A stretch of 64,000 nt of DNA from Halanaerobiaceae bacterium ANBcell28 (GCA_037623315.1 JBBJJH010000007.1:25975-89974); one strand, 5' to 3'. Positions 43,188-52,632 are shown, numbered from the stretch's first letter. Notes: generated by a model from the sequence alone, not told the origin. Program-made: numbers and translations.

Positions 43188-44096
43188 TTATTTAAGCACT
43201 TCTACAAGTAAACTTGCATTAGCTAACATCATATCAATATAATTATCTATTTCTGTTTCAGGATAATCTACCGAATCTACGTATAATGGGCCAAACACTG
43301 CAACACCTGTGTCAGCAGAAACACTTTGCGCATGTCTACCTGAGCCAGTACTTTCATAAAAAATACCCTTAGGATTATGTTTTTCTATGATTTGAATTAT
43401 GCGCATCATTTGTTGAGGTGTGCCTTCTTCTTCAGTATTTGTACCCCAGATGCCATCATGATAGAAGTCATAAGCATCTGCAAAATATATAAAGGCTGCT
43501 TCACTACTGATAAGAATTCTATTTTCTTCTGGTATAAGTAAAAGTTTTTCTAATAGCTCTTCATGAAGTAATTCCAGTTTCTCTAAATATATACTGGTAT
43601 TTTCTATATAGATTTCACTTAATGCTGGATTATTTTCTACTAAAGAGTCTCTAATTGTTTCAACATATGCCCCTGCCCCCATAACATCCATCCAGATATG
43701 TGGATCAGCTTCACCAGCATAATCACCAGTAACAATAGGTAATGTAGGATAATCACATACTTCAGCAAGTGCAATAACTTGAACACCTGATCTTACAACT
43801 GCTCTGACCTGATCCATCCATTGTTCAGTATTTAAACCATTATAAAAAACAATATCTGCCTCTTCTAGATCAATAAAATTTTGTGGAGTTAGTTCCCACT
43901 CATGAACTTCTGCTCCAATTGGACTAATAACCCTTACATCAGCATGTTCTCCAGCTACCTGCCGAGCATAATCTTCCAGAATTGTAAAGGTAGTAACAAT
44001 AGTAAAGTCATTAGATTCCTCATTAGCAGATAGAGCTAAGCTAAAACTTATAAGTAAAGAAACAGCAAAAAATAAAACAAAAATCTTTTTAGTCAT
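43188..44096 (-). CDS. Mn/Zn ABC transporter substrate-binding protein
   Basis: A 302-residue cluster A-I (TroA/PsaA-type) binding protein. The signal peptide is FVLFFAVSLLISFSLALSA, without a lipobox Cys, which is unusual for a Gram-positive binding protein but normal if the cell has an outer membrane. Metal ligands fit the His-His-Glu-Asp set: His65 in VHEWELTP, His133 in DPHIWMD, Glu199 in SSEAAF and an Asp near 275 in YVDSVD. No His-rich loop is present, which is more typical of manganese than of zinc proteins. Divergent from the MntR-type gene. Confidence 0.92.
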   Translation of the reverse strand: MTKKIFVLFFAVSLLISFSLALSANEESNDFTIVTTFTILEDYARQVAGEHADVRVISPIGAEVHEWELTPQNFIDLEEADIVFYNGLNTEQWMDQVRAVVRSGVQVIALAEVCDYPTLPIVTGDYAGEADPHIWMDVMGAGAYVETIRDSLVENNPALSEIYIENTSIYLEKLELLHEELLEKLLLIPEENRILISSEAAFIYFADAYDFYHDGIWGTNTEEEGTPQQMMRIIQIIEKHNPKGIFYESTGSGRHAQSVSADTGVAVFGPLYVDSVDYPETEIDNYIDMMLANASLLVEVLK

Positions 44097-44332
44097 AATT
44101 TTCTCCTTTCAAATTTTCACTTTTTTAGGAAAGCATTATATTAGATTGTTCTTATATATTTGGCTTGAATAAATGAATTTTGATTACCTAATAAACTTTC
44201 CCTAAAGTAACTTTTGCAAGTATTTTATGCATAGACATAGAAAGTGTTACAAAATAATCTAGTTATTTGTCATTTTTATTTTCATATACTAATACTATAA
44301 AGGATAAGAAAGAAGTTTAGGGAGGGGTAAGA
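44097..44332. promoter_or_regulatory. Divergent control region of the metal transporter and its regulator
   Basis: A 236-bp gap between divergent genes. Inverted half-site-like blocks TTAGGAAAG (about 44130) and CTTTCCCTAA (about 44209) could be metal-regulator sites, but they lie ~80 bp apart and I found no compact palindrome like the MntR box. On the minus strand a TATAAT lies at about 44141-44146 without a good -35. Confidence 0.35.
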
Positions 44333-44806
44333 TTGTTAACTGAGAGTATGGAGGACTATTTAGAAATGATTTATAGAATTAATAAAGATAAGGGATATAT
44401 AAAAGCGGTAGATCTAGCTGAGGCTTTGAATTTACAAGCCCCTAGTATTACAAAAATGATTCAAAAACTTGATGAAGCAGGTTTTGTGAGCTATGAAAAG
44501 TATCGTAACATTTCTTTAACAGAAAGAGGAGAGAAGTATGGTGAATTTCTTGTATGGCGTGATAAAACCTTAAAAGATTTTCTGGAGTTATTATCAGATC
44601 AGAAAAATGCTGACGAACAGGTAGAGGGGATAGAACATTATATTACGCCTAAAACCATGGATCTAATATCCAGTATTATTACATATTTCAAGAATAATCC
44701 AGATCAAATGAAAGACTTGTATGATTTGCAGAAGGAGTCGCTAGTACCACACCGTAATTTATTAGAAGAATTAAGAGCCTGGGAGTATAAGCATGAATTT
44801 GAATAA
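44333..44806 (+). CDS. mntR: DtxR/MntR-family metal-responsive repressor
   Basis: A 157-residue winged-helix repressor aligned gap-free with B. subtilis MntR over the first 80 residues: LTESMEDYLEMIY, ALNLQAPSITKMIQKLDE (recognition helix), YEKYRNISLTERG. Metal ligands corresponding to MntR Asp8, Glu11, Glu99, Glu102 and His103 are present (Asp8, Glu11, Glu98, Glu101, His102), but MntR His77 is Asp77 here. The start is TTG with a strong GGGAGGGG. There is no C-terminal SH3 domain, so it is MntR-type rather than DtxR-type. It probably controls the divergent transporter operon (inference). Confidence 0.92.
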   Translation: MLTESMEDYLEMIYRINKDKGYIKAVDLAEALNLQAPSITKMIQKLDEAGFVSYEKYRNISLTERGEKYGEFLVWRDKTLKDFLELLSDQKNADEQVEGIEHYITPKTMDLISSIITYFKNNPDQMKDLYDLQKESLVPHRNLLEELRAWEYKHEFE

Positions 44807-44955
44807 AATTGAAATATTGATTAGATTACTAAAATTTTATGAATAGAATATTTTAAAATTTTAATAAAAGATCTTATTAAAATCTTATAAAAAATAAAAT
44901 ATAATAATTGATAATCTTAAAATATTATGATATTGTTATATCGTACTTTTATAAG

Positions 44956-44999
44956 CAATGAAATAAATATTAAATAATTTTAAAATTATTTTTTCATTG
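44956..44999 (+). other. AT-rich hairpin between mntR and the ClC gene
   Basis: CAATGAAA (44956-44963) pairs with TTTCATTG (44992-44999), and inside AATAATTTTAAAATTATT is a perfect palindrome. It could stop mntR transcription. The remaining sequence to 45063 is AT-rich with no gene. Confidence 0.4.
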
Positions 45000-45063
45000 T
45001 CCATATATTTAATAATTAAAAGATATATTTAATACACTAGAAAATATAAAAAGGGGAGACAAA

Positions 45064-47406
45064 ATGAGTAATTCAATATCTAATATTTTCAAAAAAAAAT
45101 ATGAAGACATGTTAGAGTTAATTTCCAGGAAATTAAAAGATTCAGAATTAACAGGAATGATAATTTTAGCAGTATTGGTTGGTATTATAGGTGGTTTAGG
45201 AGCAGTAGCATTTTATCAACTAATATCTCTTATCAAAAATATCTTTTATGGCGCTGATGCAGGAGAGGGTTTTTTAGTTGCGATTCGTGCTCTACCCTGG
45301 TATCATCGAATTGCCGCACCAGTTATCGGAGGTTTAATTATTGGACCATTAGTTACTTTTGTTGTTAAAGAAGCTAAAGGTCATGGTGTACCAGAAGTAA
45401 TGGAAGCTGTTGGATTGCGTTCTGGGATTATAAGGGCTAGAGTTGCACCATTAAAAGCTATTATATCAGCAATTTGTATTGGTTCAGGTGGTTCTGCTGG
45501 TAGAGAAGGTCCAATTGTACAAATTGGTGCTGGTTTTGGTTCTGCTTTAGGTCAATTTTTGAAATTAAGTGCAGATAATATAGAAGTTTTACTCAGCGCA
45601 GGTGCTGCTGCTGGTATAGCTGGTACTTTTAATGCTCCTGTAGCAGGTGTTATCTTTAGTTTAGAGGTTTTACTAAAAGACATTAAACTTAAGAGTTTTT
45701 CGCCAGTAGTTGTCGCATCAGTAACTGGTAGCGCTGTTGCCAATATGTTTTTTGGACAAAGAGGTGCAATTTTTAATATACCGACACACAATTTAGCCAC
45801 TTATTGGGAGTTTATACCTTATATAGGACTTGGTTTTGTTGCAGCATTTGTTGCCCTTTTATTTGAAAACTCTCTATACTTTACTGAGCATGTTTTTGAA
45901 AAACTTAAATTTCCAGAATTTCTAAAACCAGCTCTTGGTGCATTTTTCCTAGCACTCTTAGCCTTAATGATTCCCCAAATACATGCAACTGGTTATCCAG
46001 TAATGGAACTGGCTTTAAGTGGTAGTCTTCCTTTTTATTTAGCACTAGTACTTATGTTAGGAAAAATTCTTGCTACGAATATGACACTTGGTAGTGGTGG
46101 ATCTGGTGGTATTTTTGCACCTTCACTTTTTATAGGGTCTATGATGGGGAGTACTTATGGAAGTATAGTTCATACTATTTTCCCTAATGTTACTGCTGGT
46201 CCTGGCTCATATGCTATTATAGGTATGGGAGCTGTGTTTGCTGGTGCTGCTCATGCTCCTTTAACAGCAATTATAATTCTTTTTGAAATGACACGAGATC
46301 CTAAGATATTTTTACCTATGATGTTAGTCTGTATTATAAGTACAGTTACAACATCGAAAATTCAAAAGAAAAATATTTATACAACTAAACTCCTAAATAG
46401 GGGTATAAACTTAGATGTTATTGGAGAAGCAACAAATATTAAAAATATTAAGGTAAAAGATGCTATGAGCAAAAAATTAGTAAGCATTTATGACACAAAT
46501 AAGATTAAAGATGCAAAAGTTTTATTTGCTGGAAGTCTTGTTTCTTATATTCCTGTATTAACGCAAAAAGAAGGAAACTATGTAGGTATGTTAAGTTATC
46601 GTAATTTAATGAACTATTTAGATGAGAATGAAAATAATGTTGATGTGGAAGACACTTTGATAAAAGATATGGTGTTTCCTTCAAATAATAAAATCTATAA
46701 AGAAGATAGTATTATAAAAGCTATTGAGATTATTAACAACTCAAAAGCAAAAACTATTCCTGTATTTTCAAAAGATGGAGAAAATGAAACTCTAGTAGGA
46801 GTAGTTAGTAGAAGTGATATATTAGATGCATATCACAAACGAATTACTGGTGGAGAAAAAGAAAATATGTTTAATTTATCAGAAAGAGAAACTTTAAAGG
46901 TTAAAGATATTATTACCTTTGCAGTACAATGTATAAAAAATCAGGCAGATAACAAGAATATTAGTATAAAATCTAATATAGAAGATAATTTGCCAGAAGT
47001 AAGTGTTAATAGTAATAAAATAATTTGGGTTCTAACCACATTATTATCAAATGCTATTCGTTATACACAAACAGGAAGTCATATAGAAATATCAGCATAT
47101 CATGAGAATGAAAATGTATATATATCTGTCAAAGATAACGGACCTGGAATCCCTCTTGAAGTCCAAAAAGATATATTTGAGAAGTTTTCACCTATATCAT
47201 CAGAAAATAGATCTAAAGGCAAAGGTCTTGCTTTGGCTATCAGTAAGGAGATTGTATCTGCACATAATGGTAAAATTTGGGTAGAAAGTGAAGAAGGAGA
47301 AGGCGCTAAATTTACATTTAGCCTTGAAGCACATCACAAAGATATAATAGAAGATGCTGAATATGAAAAACAGTTCAATAAGAACATGGAAAATGAACAA
47401 ATATAA
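45064..47406 (+). CDS. ClC-family Cl- channel/antiporter fused to CBS domains and a histidine-kinase-type ATPase domain
   Basis: A 780-residue membrane protein of unusual make-up. Residues ~35-440 are a ClC domain: GHGVPEVMEAV (filter motif), GSGGSAGREGPIVQIG with gating Glu148, GTFNAPVAGVIFSLE, and GSGGSGGIFAPSLFIG. Residues ~455-595 are a CBS pair (VKDAMSKKLVSIYDTN; SRSDILDAYH). Residues ~605-760 form a HATPase_c domain: N-box LLSNAIRYT (Asn663), G1 DNGPGIP (Asp691), F-box IFEKFS, G2 SKGKGLALAISK (719-722). No HisKA dimerisation helix or phosphoacceptor His is visible. ClC-CBS is common; the ATPase fusion is not, to my knowledge. The ATP domain may sense energy or gate Cl- flux (inference). 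Start ATG after AAGGGGAG. Confidence 0.93.
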   Translation: MSNSISNIFKKKYEDMLELISRKLKDSELTGMIILAVLVGIIGGLGAVAFYQLISLIKNIFYGADAGEGFLVAIRALPWYHRIAAPVIGGLIIGPLVTFVVKEAKGHGVPEVMEAVGLRSGIIRARVAPLKAIISAICIGSGGSAGREGPIVQIGAGFGSALGQFLKLSADNIEVLLSAGAAAGIAGTFNAPVAGVIFSLEVLLKDIKLKSFSPVVVASVTGSAVANMFFGQRGAIFNIPTHNLATYWEFIPYIGLGFVAAFVALLFENSLYFTEHVFEKLKFPEFLKPALGAFFLALLALMIPQIHATGYPVMELALSGSLPFYLALVLMLGKILATNMTLGSGGSGGIFAPSLFIGSMMGSTYGSIVHTIFPNVTAGPGSYAIIGMGAVFAGAAHAPLTAIIILFEMTRDPKIFLPMMLVCIISTVTTSKIQKKNIYTTKLLNRGINLDVIGEATNIKNIKVKDAMSKKLVSIYDTNKIKDAKVLFAGSLVSYIPVLTQKEGNYVGMLSYRNLMNYLDENENNVDVEDTLIKDMVFPSNNKIYKEDSIIKAIEIINNSKAKTIPVFSKDGENETLVGVVSRSDILDAYHKRITGGEKENMFNLSERETLKVKDIITFAVQCIKNQADNKNISIKSNIEDNLPEVSVNSNKIIWVLTTLLSNAIRYTQTGSHIEISAYHENENVYISVKDNGPGIPLEVQKDIFEKFSPISSENRSKGKGLALAISKEIVSAHNGKIWVESEEGEGAKFTFSLEAHHKDIIEDAEYEKQFNKNMENEQI

Positions 47407-47499
47407 ATATAATTTTAACATCATAATAAAATAAATATTAGTTAAAAATAAAAGAATTTTAATTAGTAAATTTATAAACAAAAATTTTGTATTTGTATC

Positions 47500-47528
47500 T
47501 TGCTAATAAATGAATCCTATGTTATAAT
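47500..47528 (+). promoter_or_regulatory. SigA promoter of the c-di-AMP riboswitch transcript
   Basis: TTGCTA (47500-47505), a 17-bp spacer, then TATAAT (47523-47528), about 20 bp before the riboswitch. Confidence 0.75.
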
Positions 47529-47548
47529 TCTTTATCATAAAACTAATA

Positions 47549-47684
47549 TTTCGCTGAATTCTCTAAAGAGAAACGGAGGAACCAATTTTTGGGGTGAATC
47601 TCATTTTCGAGTAAGGTTACTCTCTAACCTGAACCCGACAGCTAACTTCGTAAGCGTATGGAGAGAGGATGTGAGATCTATGAT
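47549..47684 (+). ncRNA. ydaO/yuaA-type c-di-AMP riboswitch
   Basis: The sequence holds the ydaO consensus in order: CGCTGAATTCTCT, GAAACGGAGGAACCAAT, TTTTGGGGTGAATC, AGTAAGGTTACTCT, CCCGACAGCTAACTTCGTA, AGCGTATGGAGAGA. In Firmicutes this RNA binds c-di-AMP and switches off K+ and osmolyte transporters and wall genes. An intrinsic terminator follows, so binding probably causes termination ahead of the APC-Usp gene. A 64-codon open frame across it is fortuitous. Confidence 0.95.
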
Positions 47685-47693
47685 TGATATTTA

Positions 47694-47736
47694 AACCTAT
47701 GGGCAAATTATACCTTAGTATGCCTATAGGTTTTTT
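47694..47736 (+). terminator. Expression-platform terminator of the c-di-AMP riboswitch
   Basis: AACCTATGGGC (47694-47704) pairs with GCCTATAGGTT (47722-47732), followed by a T-run. It sits 10 nt after the aptamer and about 90 bp before the permease gene. Confidence 0.9.
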
Positions 47737-47824
47737 GCGTTCTCATATATTTCTATCAATTCTTATATATTATGTTTTTCCATGTAATTAAAATTATTAT
47801 TTATTAAAATAAGGAGATTAAAAA

Positions 47825-50062
47825 ATGCAAAAAAAATTAGATAGAACCTTAGGTCTTTATTCAGCAATTACAATAAGTACAGGAACAATGATTGGTTCAG
47901 CAATCTTTGTTCTGGCTGGTACAAGTTTTGAAACAGCTGGACCAGCGGCATCCTTAGCAGTATTTCTAGCAGGAATAGCAGCACTTTTCACAGCCTTTTC
48001 TTTTGCAGAATTAGTAACCTTTATACCTACAGCTGGAGGTGGTTATGCCTATGCCAGAGATGCTACAGACAATGGTATTCTTGGATTTATGGCTGGTTGG
48101 GGTTTCTGGCTTGGATATGCCATGTCCTGTGGATTATTTGCTTTAGGCTTTGGTAACTTTCTTAATTACTTTTTCCCTTTCATACCTCAAATGATTGGGG
48201 CATATGCCTTAATATTTTATGTTATGATAACAAATATTAAAGGTGTAGAGAATTCAGGAAAATTGCAAAATATAATCACAACTGCTTTATTGATACTTTT
48301 AACTCTTTATTCAATATATGGAGCATTCTTTGTTGATGTTAGTAAACAAAGACCGTTTTTTCCTGAAGGATTAGGATTAAGTGGTACATTTACAGCTATG
48401 GGTTTTTTATATATTACTTATATTGGATACGGATTAATTACTACTGCAAGTGAAGAAGTAATAAACCCAGAAAAAACTATACCAAAAGCTATTATGATAT
48501 CTTTAGCTCTGGTAACAGTTATTAAAACAGCTGTCTTTTTTATAGGAAGTTCTATAATTAGTTGGGATAACTTAGTTCCAGCTGTTACTGATACCCCATT
48601 AATCAACACAGCAATTGTAATCGCAGGTAGAATGGGAGGATATTTATTTGCTATGGCAGGGATTTTTGCCACAGTATCTTCAATAAACACTGCTATGATG
48701 GCTGCTTCCAGAACCTCATTTGCTATAGCTAGGGATAATCATTTGCCGAGAATCTTTAGAAATATTCATCCTAAGACAAAAACTCCAATTGCTTCAATTT
48801 TAGCTGCAACTCTAATCGTTGTTATATCAACAGCAATCAGAGATTTAGAGCATATATCAACTGTTACCAGTATATTTTCACTATTGGGATATAGTTTGGT
48901 GAATCTTGCATTAATAATCTTTAGAAAGAAGAGACCGGATGCAAAACGACACTTTAAAGTTCCTTTTTACCCAATAACTCCTATTCTGGGTATTGCAGTT
49001 AATATATTTTTAGTATTTCAGTTGTTATTAAGTGATTTTCTTGCCATGTCGGTTGCGGTAGCCATATTAATAATAGGAGTAGTTTACTATTATCTTCTTT
49101 TACCTAAGTTAAAAGATGCCCATAAAGTAATTACAACAGAACCTATCCCTAAACTACAGTTTAAAGATAATATTGAAATGGATAAAGCATATAAGATCTT
49201 AATACCAATAGCATCTCCATATTCATTTGAACCATTAGTAGATATAGGAGCAAAAATTGGAGGGCCGATTAATAGTAAAATACTACCGGTGCATATCATG
49301 GATGTTCCTGAAGTTATTCCTCTAGATTCGCGATATAATGATTTAAGAGAAGGTGTTGAGCAAACCGAAAACATCTTTAAAAACGTTAAAGAAATTGCAG
49401 CTAAGAATAAAAATGTAGTTGAACCTTTATTGGTTATGTCCAGAAATGTTAACAAATCAATCAAAAACTGTGCTGATGAATCAAATGCAAATTTTGTATT
49501 ATTAGGCTGGCATAGTTCCGGTCTTGCTTATAGGATGCTTGGAGGAATCACACATAGAGCACTTGAAGAATTACCATACAATGTAGGTATCTTTAAAAAT
49601 GGAAATAATGATGAGATTAACAAAATTCTTTATCCCTATGGTGGAGGTTTTCATTCACAGGAAGCAGCACAAATAGTAAAACGAATTGCAGAAAGTACTG
49701 CTGCTAAAATGACATTCTTGCGTGTAATAGATGAAGAAATTACAGATCAAGAAAAAGAAAAGATCAAAGACGTAATGTTAAAATCAGTAAATACTTTAGG
49801 AATAGATGGTGAAATTAAGATAGTTAATAAAGAACATTCAATTGTATCAACCATTGTAAAAGAAGCAAACAGGTATGATTTAATAATAATGGGGGCTACA
49901 GCTGAATGGGGAGTAAAAGAGCACATTACTGGATCTACTACTGATAAAATTATGGAAAAAATAGATTGTAGTGGTTTAATAATTAGAAGATATAATCCCT
50001 TGCTCCGTAAGAAGAAAGTAAGAGGTGTTTTTGCTAAGTTTAAAAAACATGTTCTTGAATAA
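47825..50062 (+). CDS. APC-superfamily permease with C-terminal UspA-like domains (1), riboswitch-controlled
   Basis: A 745-residue protein. Residues ~1-435 are a 12-helix APC-type transporter (GLYSAITISTGTMIGSAIFVL; glycine-rich helix 1 with GTMIGSAIF is the substrate-binding break; TASEEVINPEKTIPKAI in helix 6-7). About 450-735 are two UspA-like domains: the first includes ILIPIASPYSFEPLVDIGA and VLLGWHSSG, the second ILYPYGGGFHSQEAA and DLIIMGATAEWG. The substrate may be an amino acid, a compatible solute or K+; some APC proteins (KimA) carry K+ under c-di-AMP control. The upstream ydaO riboswitch supports an osmotic role (inference). Start ATG after AAGGAG. Confidence 0.92.
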   Translation: MQKKLDRTLGLYSAITISTGTMIGSAIFVLAGTSFETAGPAASLAVFLAGIAALFTAFSFAELVTFIPTAGGGYAYARDATDNGILGFMAGWGFWLGYAMSCGLFALGFGNFLNYFFPFIPQMIGAYALIFYVMITNIKGVENSGKLQNIITTALLILLTLYSIYGAFFVDVSKQRPFFPEGLGLSGTFTAMGFLYITYIGYGLITTASEEVINPEKTIPKAIMISLALVTVIKTAVFFIGSSIISWDNLVPAVTDTPLINTAIVIAGRMGGYLFAMAGIFATVSSINTAMMAASRTSFAIARDNHLPRIFRNIHPKTKTPIASILAATLIVVISTAIRDLEHISTVTSIFSLLGYSLVNLALIIFRKKRPDAKRHFKVPFYPITPILGIAVNIFLVFQLLLSDFLAMSVAVAILIIGVVYYYLLLPKLKDAHKVITTEPIPKLQFKDNIEMDKAYKILIPIASPYSFEPLVDIGAKIGGPINSKILPVHIMDVPEVIPLDSRYNDLREGVEQTENIFKNVKEIAAKNKNVVEPLLVMSRNVNKSIKNCADESNANFVLLGWHSSGLAYRMLGGITHRALEELPYNVGIFKNGNNDEINKILYPYGGGFHSQEAAQIVKRIAESTAAKMTFLRVIDEEITDQEKEKIKDVMLKSVNTLGIDGEIKIVNKEHSIVSTIVKEANRYDLIIMGATAEWGVKEHITGSTTDKIMEKIDCSGLIIRRYNPLLRKKKVRGVFAKFKKHVLE

Positions 50063-50105
50063 AAATTAATGTAAATTAAATCTAAGTAAAATAAATAATA
50101 AATCT

Positions 50106-50144
50106 AAATCCTGCAATTCTACAAATTAATTGCAGGATTTTTTA
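50106..50144 (+). terminator. Intrinsic terminator after APC-Usp 1
   Basis: AAATCCTGCAATT (50106-50118) pairs perfectly with AATTGCAGGATTT (50128-50140) and is followed by T residues. Confidence 0.92.
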
Positions 50145-50211
50145 ATTTCATATAAAACTTCGCAGTAGAAAAGTCTATTGTAATATGCCTGCTTATACTT
50201 TCAATATATCT

Positions 50212-50240
50212 TTGCATATTAATTTTAATTATGTTAAAAT
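50212..50240 (+). promoter_or_regulatory. Candidate SigA promoter for APC-Usp 2
   Basis: TTGCAT (50212-50217), a 17-bp spacer, then TAAAAT (50235-50240). No ydaO-type element lies between it and the gene. Confidence 0.6.
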
Positions 50241-50313
50241 TTAAAAAGATACTGATAAAGTTAATAACGTGGATTATTATATATATATAATTTCAGAAGG
50301 AGTGCAAATTTAA

Positions 50314-52632
50314 ATGTCAAAATCAAAAAATCAACATGATACTAAAAAAGAATTAGCAAAAGAGTTAGGTTTAACAGAAGCTTTAACCATTGGAGTTGGA
50401 ACAATGATTGGAGCTGGTATTTTTGTTCTACCCCGTTATGCAATTGAAATGCTTGGACCTGGAGCTATTTTTCCTTATATATTAGCTGCAATTGTGTGTA
50501 TAATCACAGCTAATAGTATGGCAGAATTATCTACTGGAATGCCCAAGAGTGGAGGTACATATTTTTTTGTTTCAAGATCATTAGGTTCTTTCGTTGGAAC
50601 TATCTCAGGTCTATCACTCTGGTTAAGTCTTAGTTTTGCTGTAGCATTTTATCTTAGAGGCTTTGGTGAGTATCTTGCTTTTTTTACACAAGAAATTCCT
50701 TTTTTACCACCTATAAATGATATTATTCTTGCTTTATTAGCAGGACTGTTTTTTGTATATGTAAATTATGTCGGAGCTAAAGAAACTGGTAAAACTCAAA
50801 ATATAATTGTTGGTATTTTAATACCTATATTATTAGGATTTATAGTTTTGGGATTTTTAAATGTGGAATTTGAAAATTGGACACCCTTTATGACTAGTTC
50901 ATATCGAACTATTTTTCCAACTACAGCCATAATTTTTGTATCATTCTTAGGTTTTGAACAAATTGCTTCAGTAGCAGAAGAAATTAAAAAACCGAGTTAC
51001 ACTATACCTCGTGCTATAATGGGTTCAGTTATAATTGCAACGTTATTATATGTCCCAGTAATTTTAGTAACTACTGGTATTATTCCTTCTGAATTAATAT
51101 CTCAATATGAGGCACCTATACTTGAAGCAGCAAGAGCTTTTTCTGGTATCTTTGGTTTTTTAGCAGTTTCTTTTGCAGCCCTTCTAGCAACAGCTTCTTC
51201 TGCAAACGCAAGTATTATGGCTTCATCTAGAATAAATTTTGCTATGGGAAGAGACAATATCTTACCAAGATGGTTAAATAAAGTCCATAGAAAATTTTTA
51301 ACTCCTTATCGCCCAATTGTTGCTACTGGAATATTAACATTAATATTAGTTGTAGTAGCTGATGTAGAACAGTTATCAAGCTCTGCTAGTGTATTAATGT
51401 TAATAAATTATAGTATTTTAAATCTTACGGTTATAATTTTAAGGTTAGCACCACCAAAAGATTATAAACCAAGTTATAAATCTTTTGGTTACCCATTTTT
51501 ACATATTATTGGTGCCATTGCTTCTTTGTTTATTATTATTGGTGCTGATAGCTTTGCAAAAATTTCTGCAGTAGTACTTATGGTCATAGGAGTTCTTTGG
51601 TTTTTTGTATGGTCAAATAAGAAAGCTAATTTAAAAGCAGCTATTAGTGACATTAAATTGAATGATATATTACAGAAAAATAAAAGAGATGAAGAAGTTG
51701 AAATTCCAAGAGATGCAGTTTTAAATAATAATTTGCGTATTTTAACACCTATGGCTGATCCAAAACATGAAACAGCCTTATTAAAAATATCTTCAAATAT
51801 AATAAAACATACAAAAATGCAAGGAGAAATAACTGCTTTAAATATAATTGAAATTCCTTCACAAACACCTTTGGATTTTTTAGAAGATAATGATGAAAAT
51901 ATAAGCAAAGTAAGAGAAGCACAACGAACTATTATAGATAATGCTATAAAATTTGGGGAAAAGGAAAATCAAATTATTAATCCTAGAGTATTATATTCTA
52001 GAAATAGGTTTAATACAGTTATGAACATTATAAAAAAAGAAAAATTTGATTTTTTGGTATTAGGTTGGCATGGCTCTTTTAGTATAGGACATATATATAA
52101 TAGTTTTGTTAACCAATTAGTGAGAAACGCCCCCTGTTCTGTGGGTGTACTTAAAGATCAGGGATTAGAAGATATTGAAAATATTCTTGTGCCATATAGA
52201 GGGAGTGAACATGCTTATTTTGGTATTGAATTAGCTTTAAAGATGGTTTCTCCTAATAAGGGAAAGGTTAGTGTTTTAAGGATAATTAAAGAAGGAAATG
52301 ACAAGGAAAAAGAAAAAGAAAAAGCCCTTAATGAATTAAAACCATTACTAGATCAAAATAATGATTTACCCGGATTTGAAATAATAGTAATAGAAGCAGA
52401 AAATGTAGTGAATGGTATTCTTAAAACCCATAAGCAGAACAACTATGATTTAATTATTATGGGCGCTTCTAAAGAATGGACCCTCAAGAATTTATTATTT
52501 GGATCTATACCTGATATTGTTGCAGAAGAATCAAAGTGTTCAGTTTTAATGTTACGTAAATCAGAAGCAGAAATAGTAGTAGATCAAGAATTTGAAGAAT
52601 TAAATAGTGAAGAAAAGTTAGATAAAATATAG
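50314..52632 (+). CDS. APC-superfamily permease with C-terminal UspA-like domains (2)
   Basis: A 772-residue paralogue of the preceding permease with the same architecture. The transporter part (~1-440) carries GLTEALTIGVGTMIGAGIFVL and VAEEIKKPSYTIPRAIMGS; the UspA-like pair (~465-750) contains LRILTPMADPKHETALLKI, LVLGWHGSF and DLIIMGASKEWTLKNLLFGS. The last motif resembles the G2xG9xG(S/T) ATP-binding signature of UspA proteins (MGASKEW...GS). Unlike its neighbour, it has its own promoter and no riboswitch, so the two copies are probably used under different conditions. Start ATG with AGAAGGAG. Confidence 0.92.
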   Translation: MSKSKNQHDTKKELAKELGLTEALTIGVGTMIGAGIFVLPRYAIEMLGPGAIFPYILAAIVCIITANSMAELSTGMPKSGGTYFFVSRSLGSFVGTISGLSLWLSLSFAVAFYLRGFGEYLAFFTQEIPFLPPINDIILALLAGLFFVYVNYVGAKETGKTQNIIVGILIPILLGFIVLGFLNVEFENWTPFMTSSYRTIFPTTAIIFVSFLGFEQIASVAEEIKKPSYTIPRAIMGSVIIATLLYVPVILVTTGIIPSELISQYEAPILEAARAFSGIFGFLAVSFAALLATASSANASIMASSRINFAMGRDNILPRWLNKVHRKFLTPYRPIVATGILTLILVVVADVEQLSSSASVLMLINYSILNLTVIILRLAPPKDYKPSYKSFGYPFLHIIGAIASLFIIIGADSFAKISAVVLMVIGVLWFFVWSNKKANLKAAISDIKLNDILQKNKRDEEVEIPRDAVLNNNLRILTPMADPKHETALLKISSNIIKHTKMQGEITALNIIEIPSQTPLDFLEDNDENISKVREAQRTIIDNAIKFGEKENQIINPRVLYSRNRFNTVMNIIKKEKFDFLVLGWHGSFSIGHIYNSFVNQLVRNAPCSVGVLKDQGLEDIENILVPYRGSEHAYFGIELALKMVSPNKGKVSVLRIIKEGNDKEKEKEKALNELKPLLDQNNDLPGFEIIVIEAENVVNGILKTHKQNNYDLIIMGASKEWTLKNLLFGSIPDIVAEESKCSVLMLRKSEAEIVVDQEFEELNSEEKLDKI

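Noticed and set aside
45552..45800. Minus-strand open frames inside the ClC, mutS, miaB and TrkH genes
   Set aside because: They are shadows of long, family-matched genes on the plus strand.
47500..47694. A 64-codon open frame upstream of APC-Usp 1
   Set aside because: It lies across the c-di-AMP riboswitch consensus and has no ribosome site or family resemblance; the RNA structure explains the conservation.
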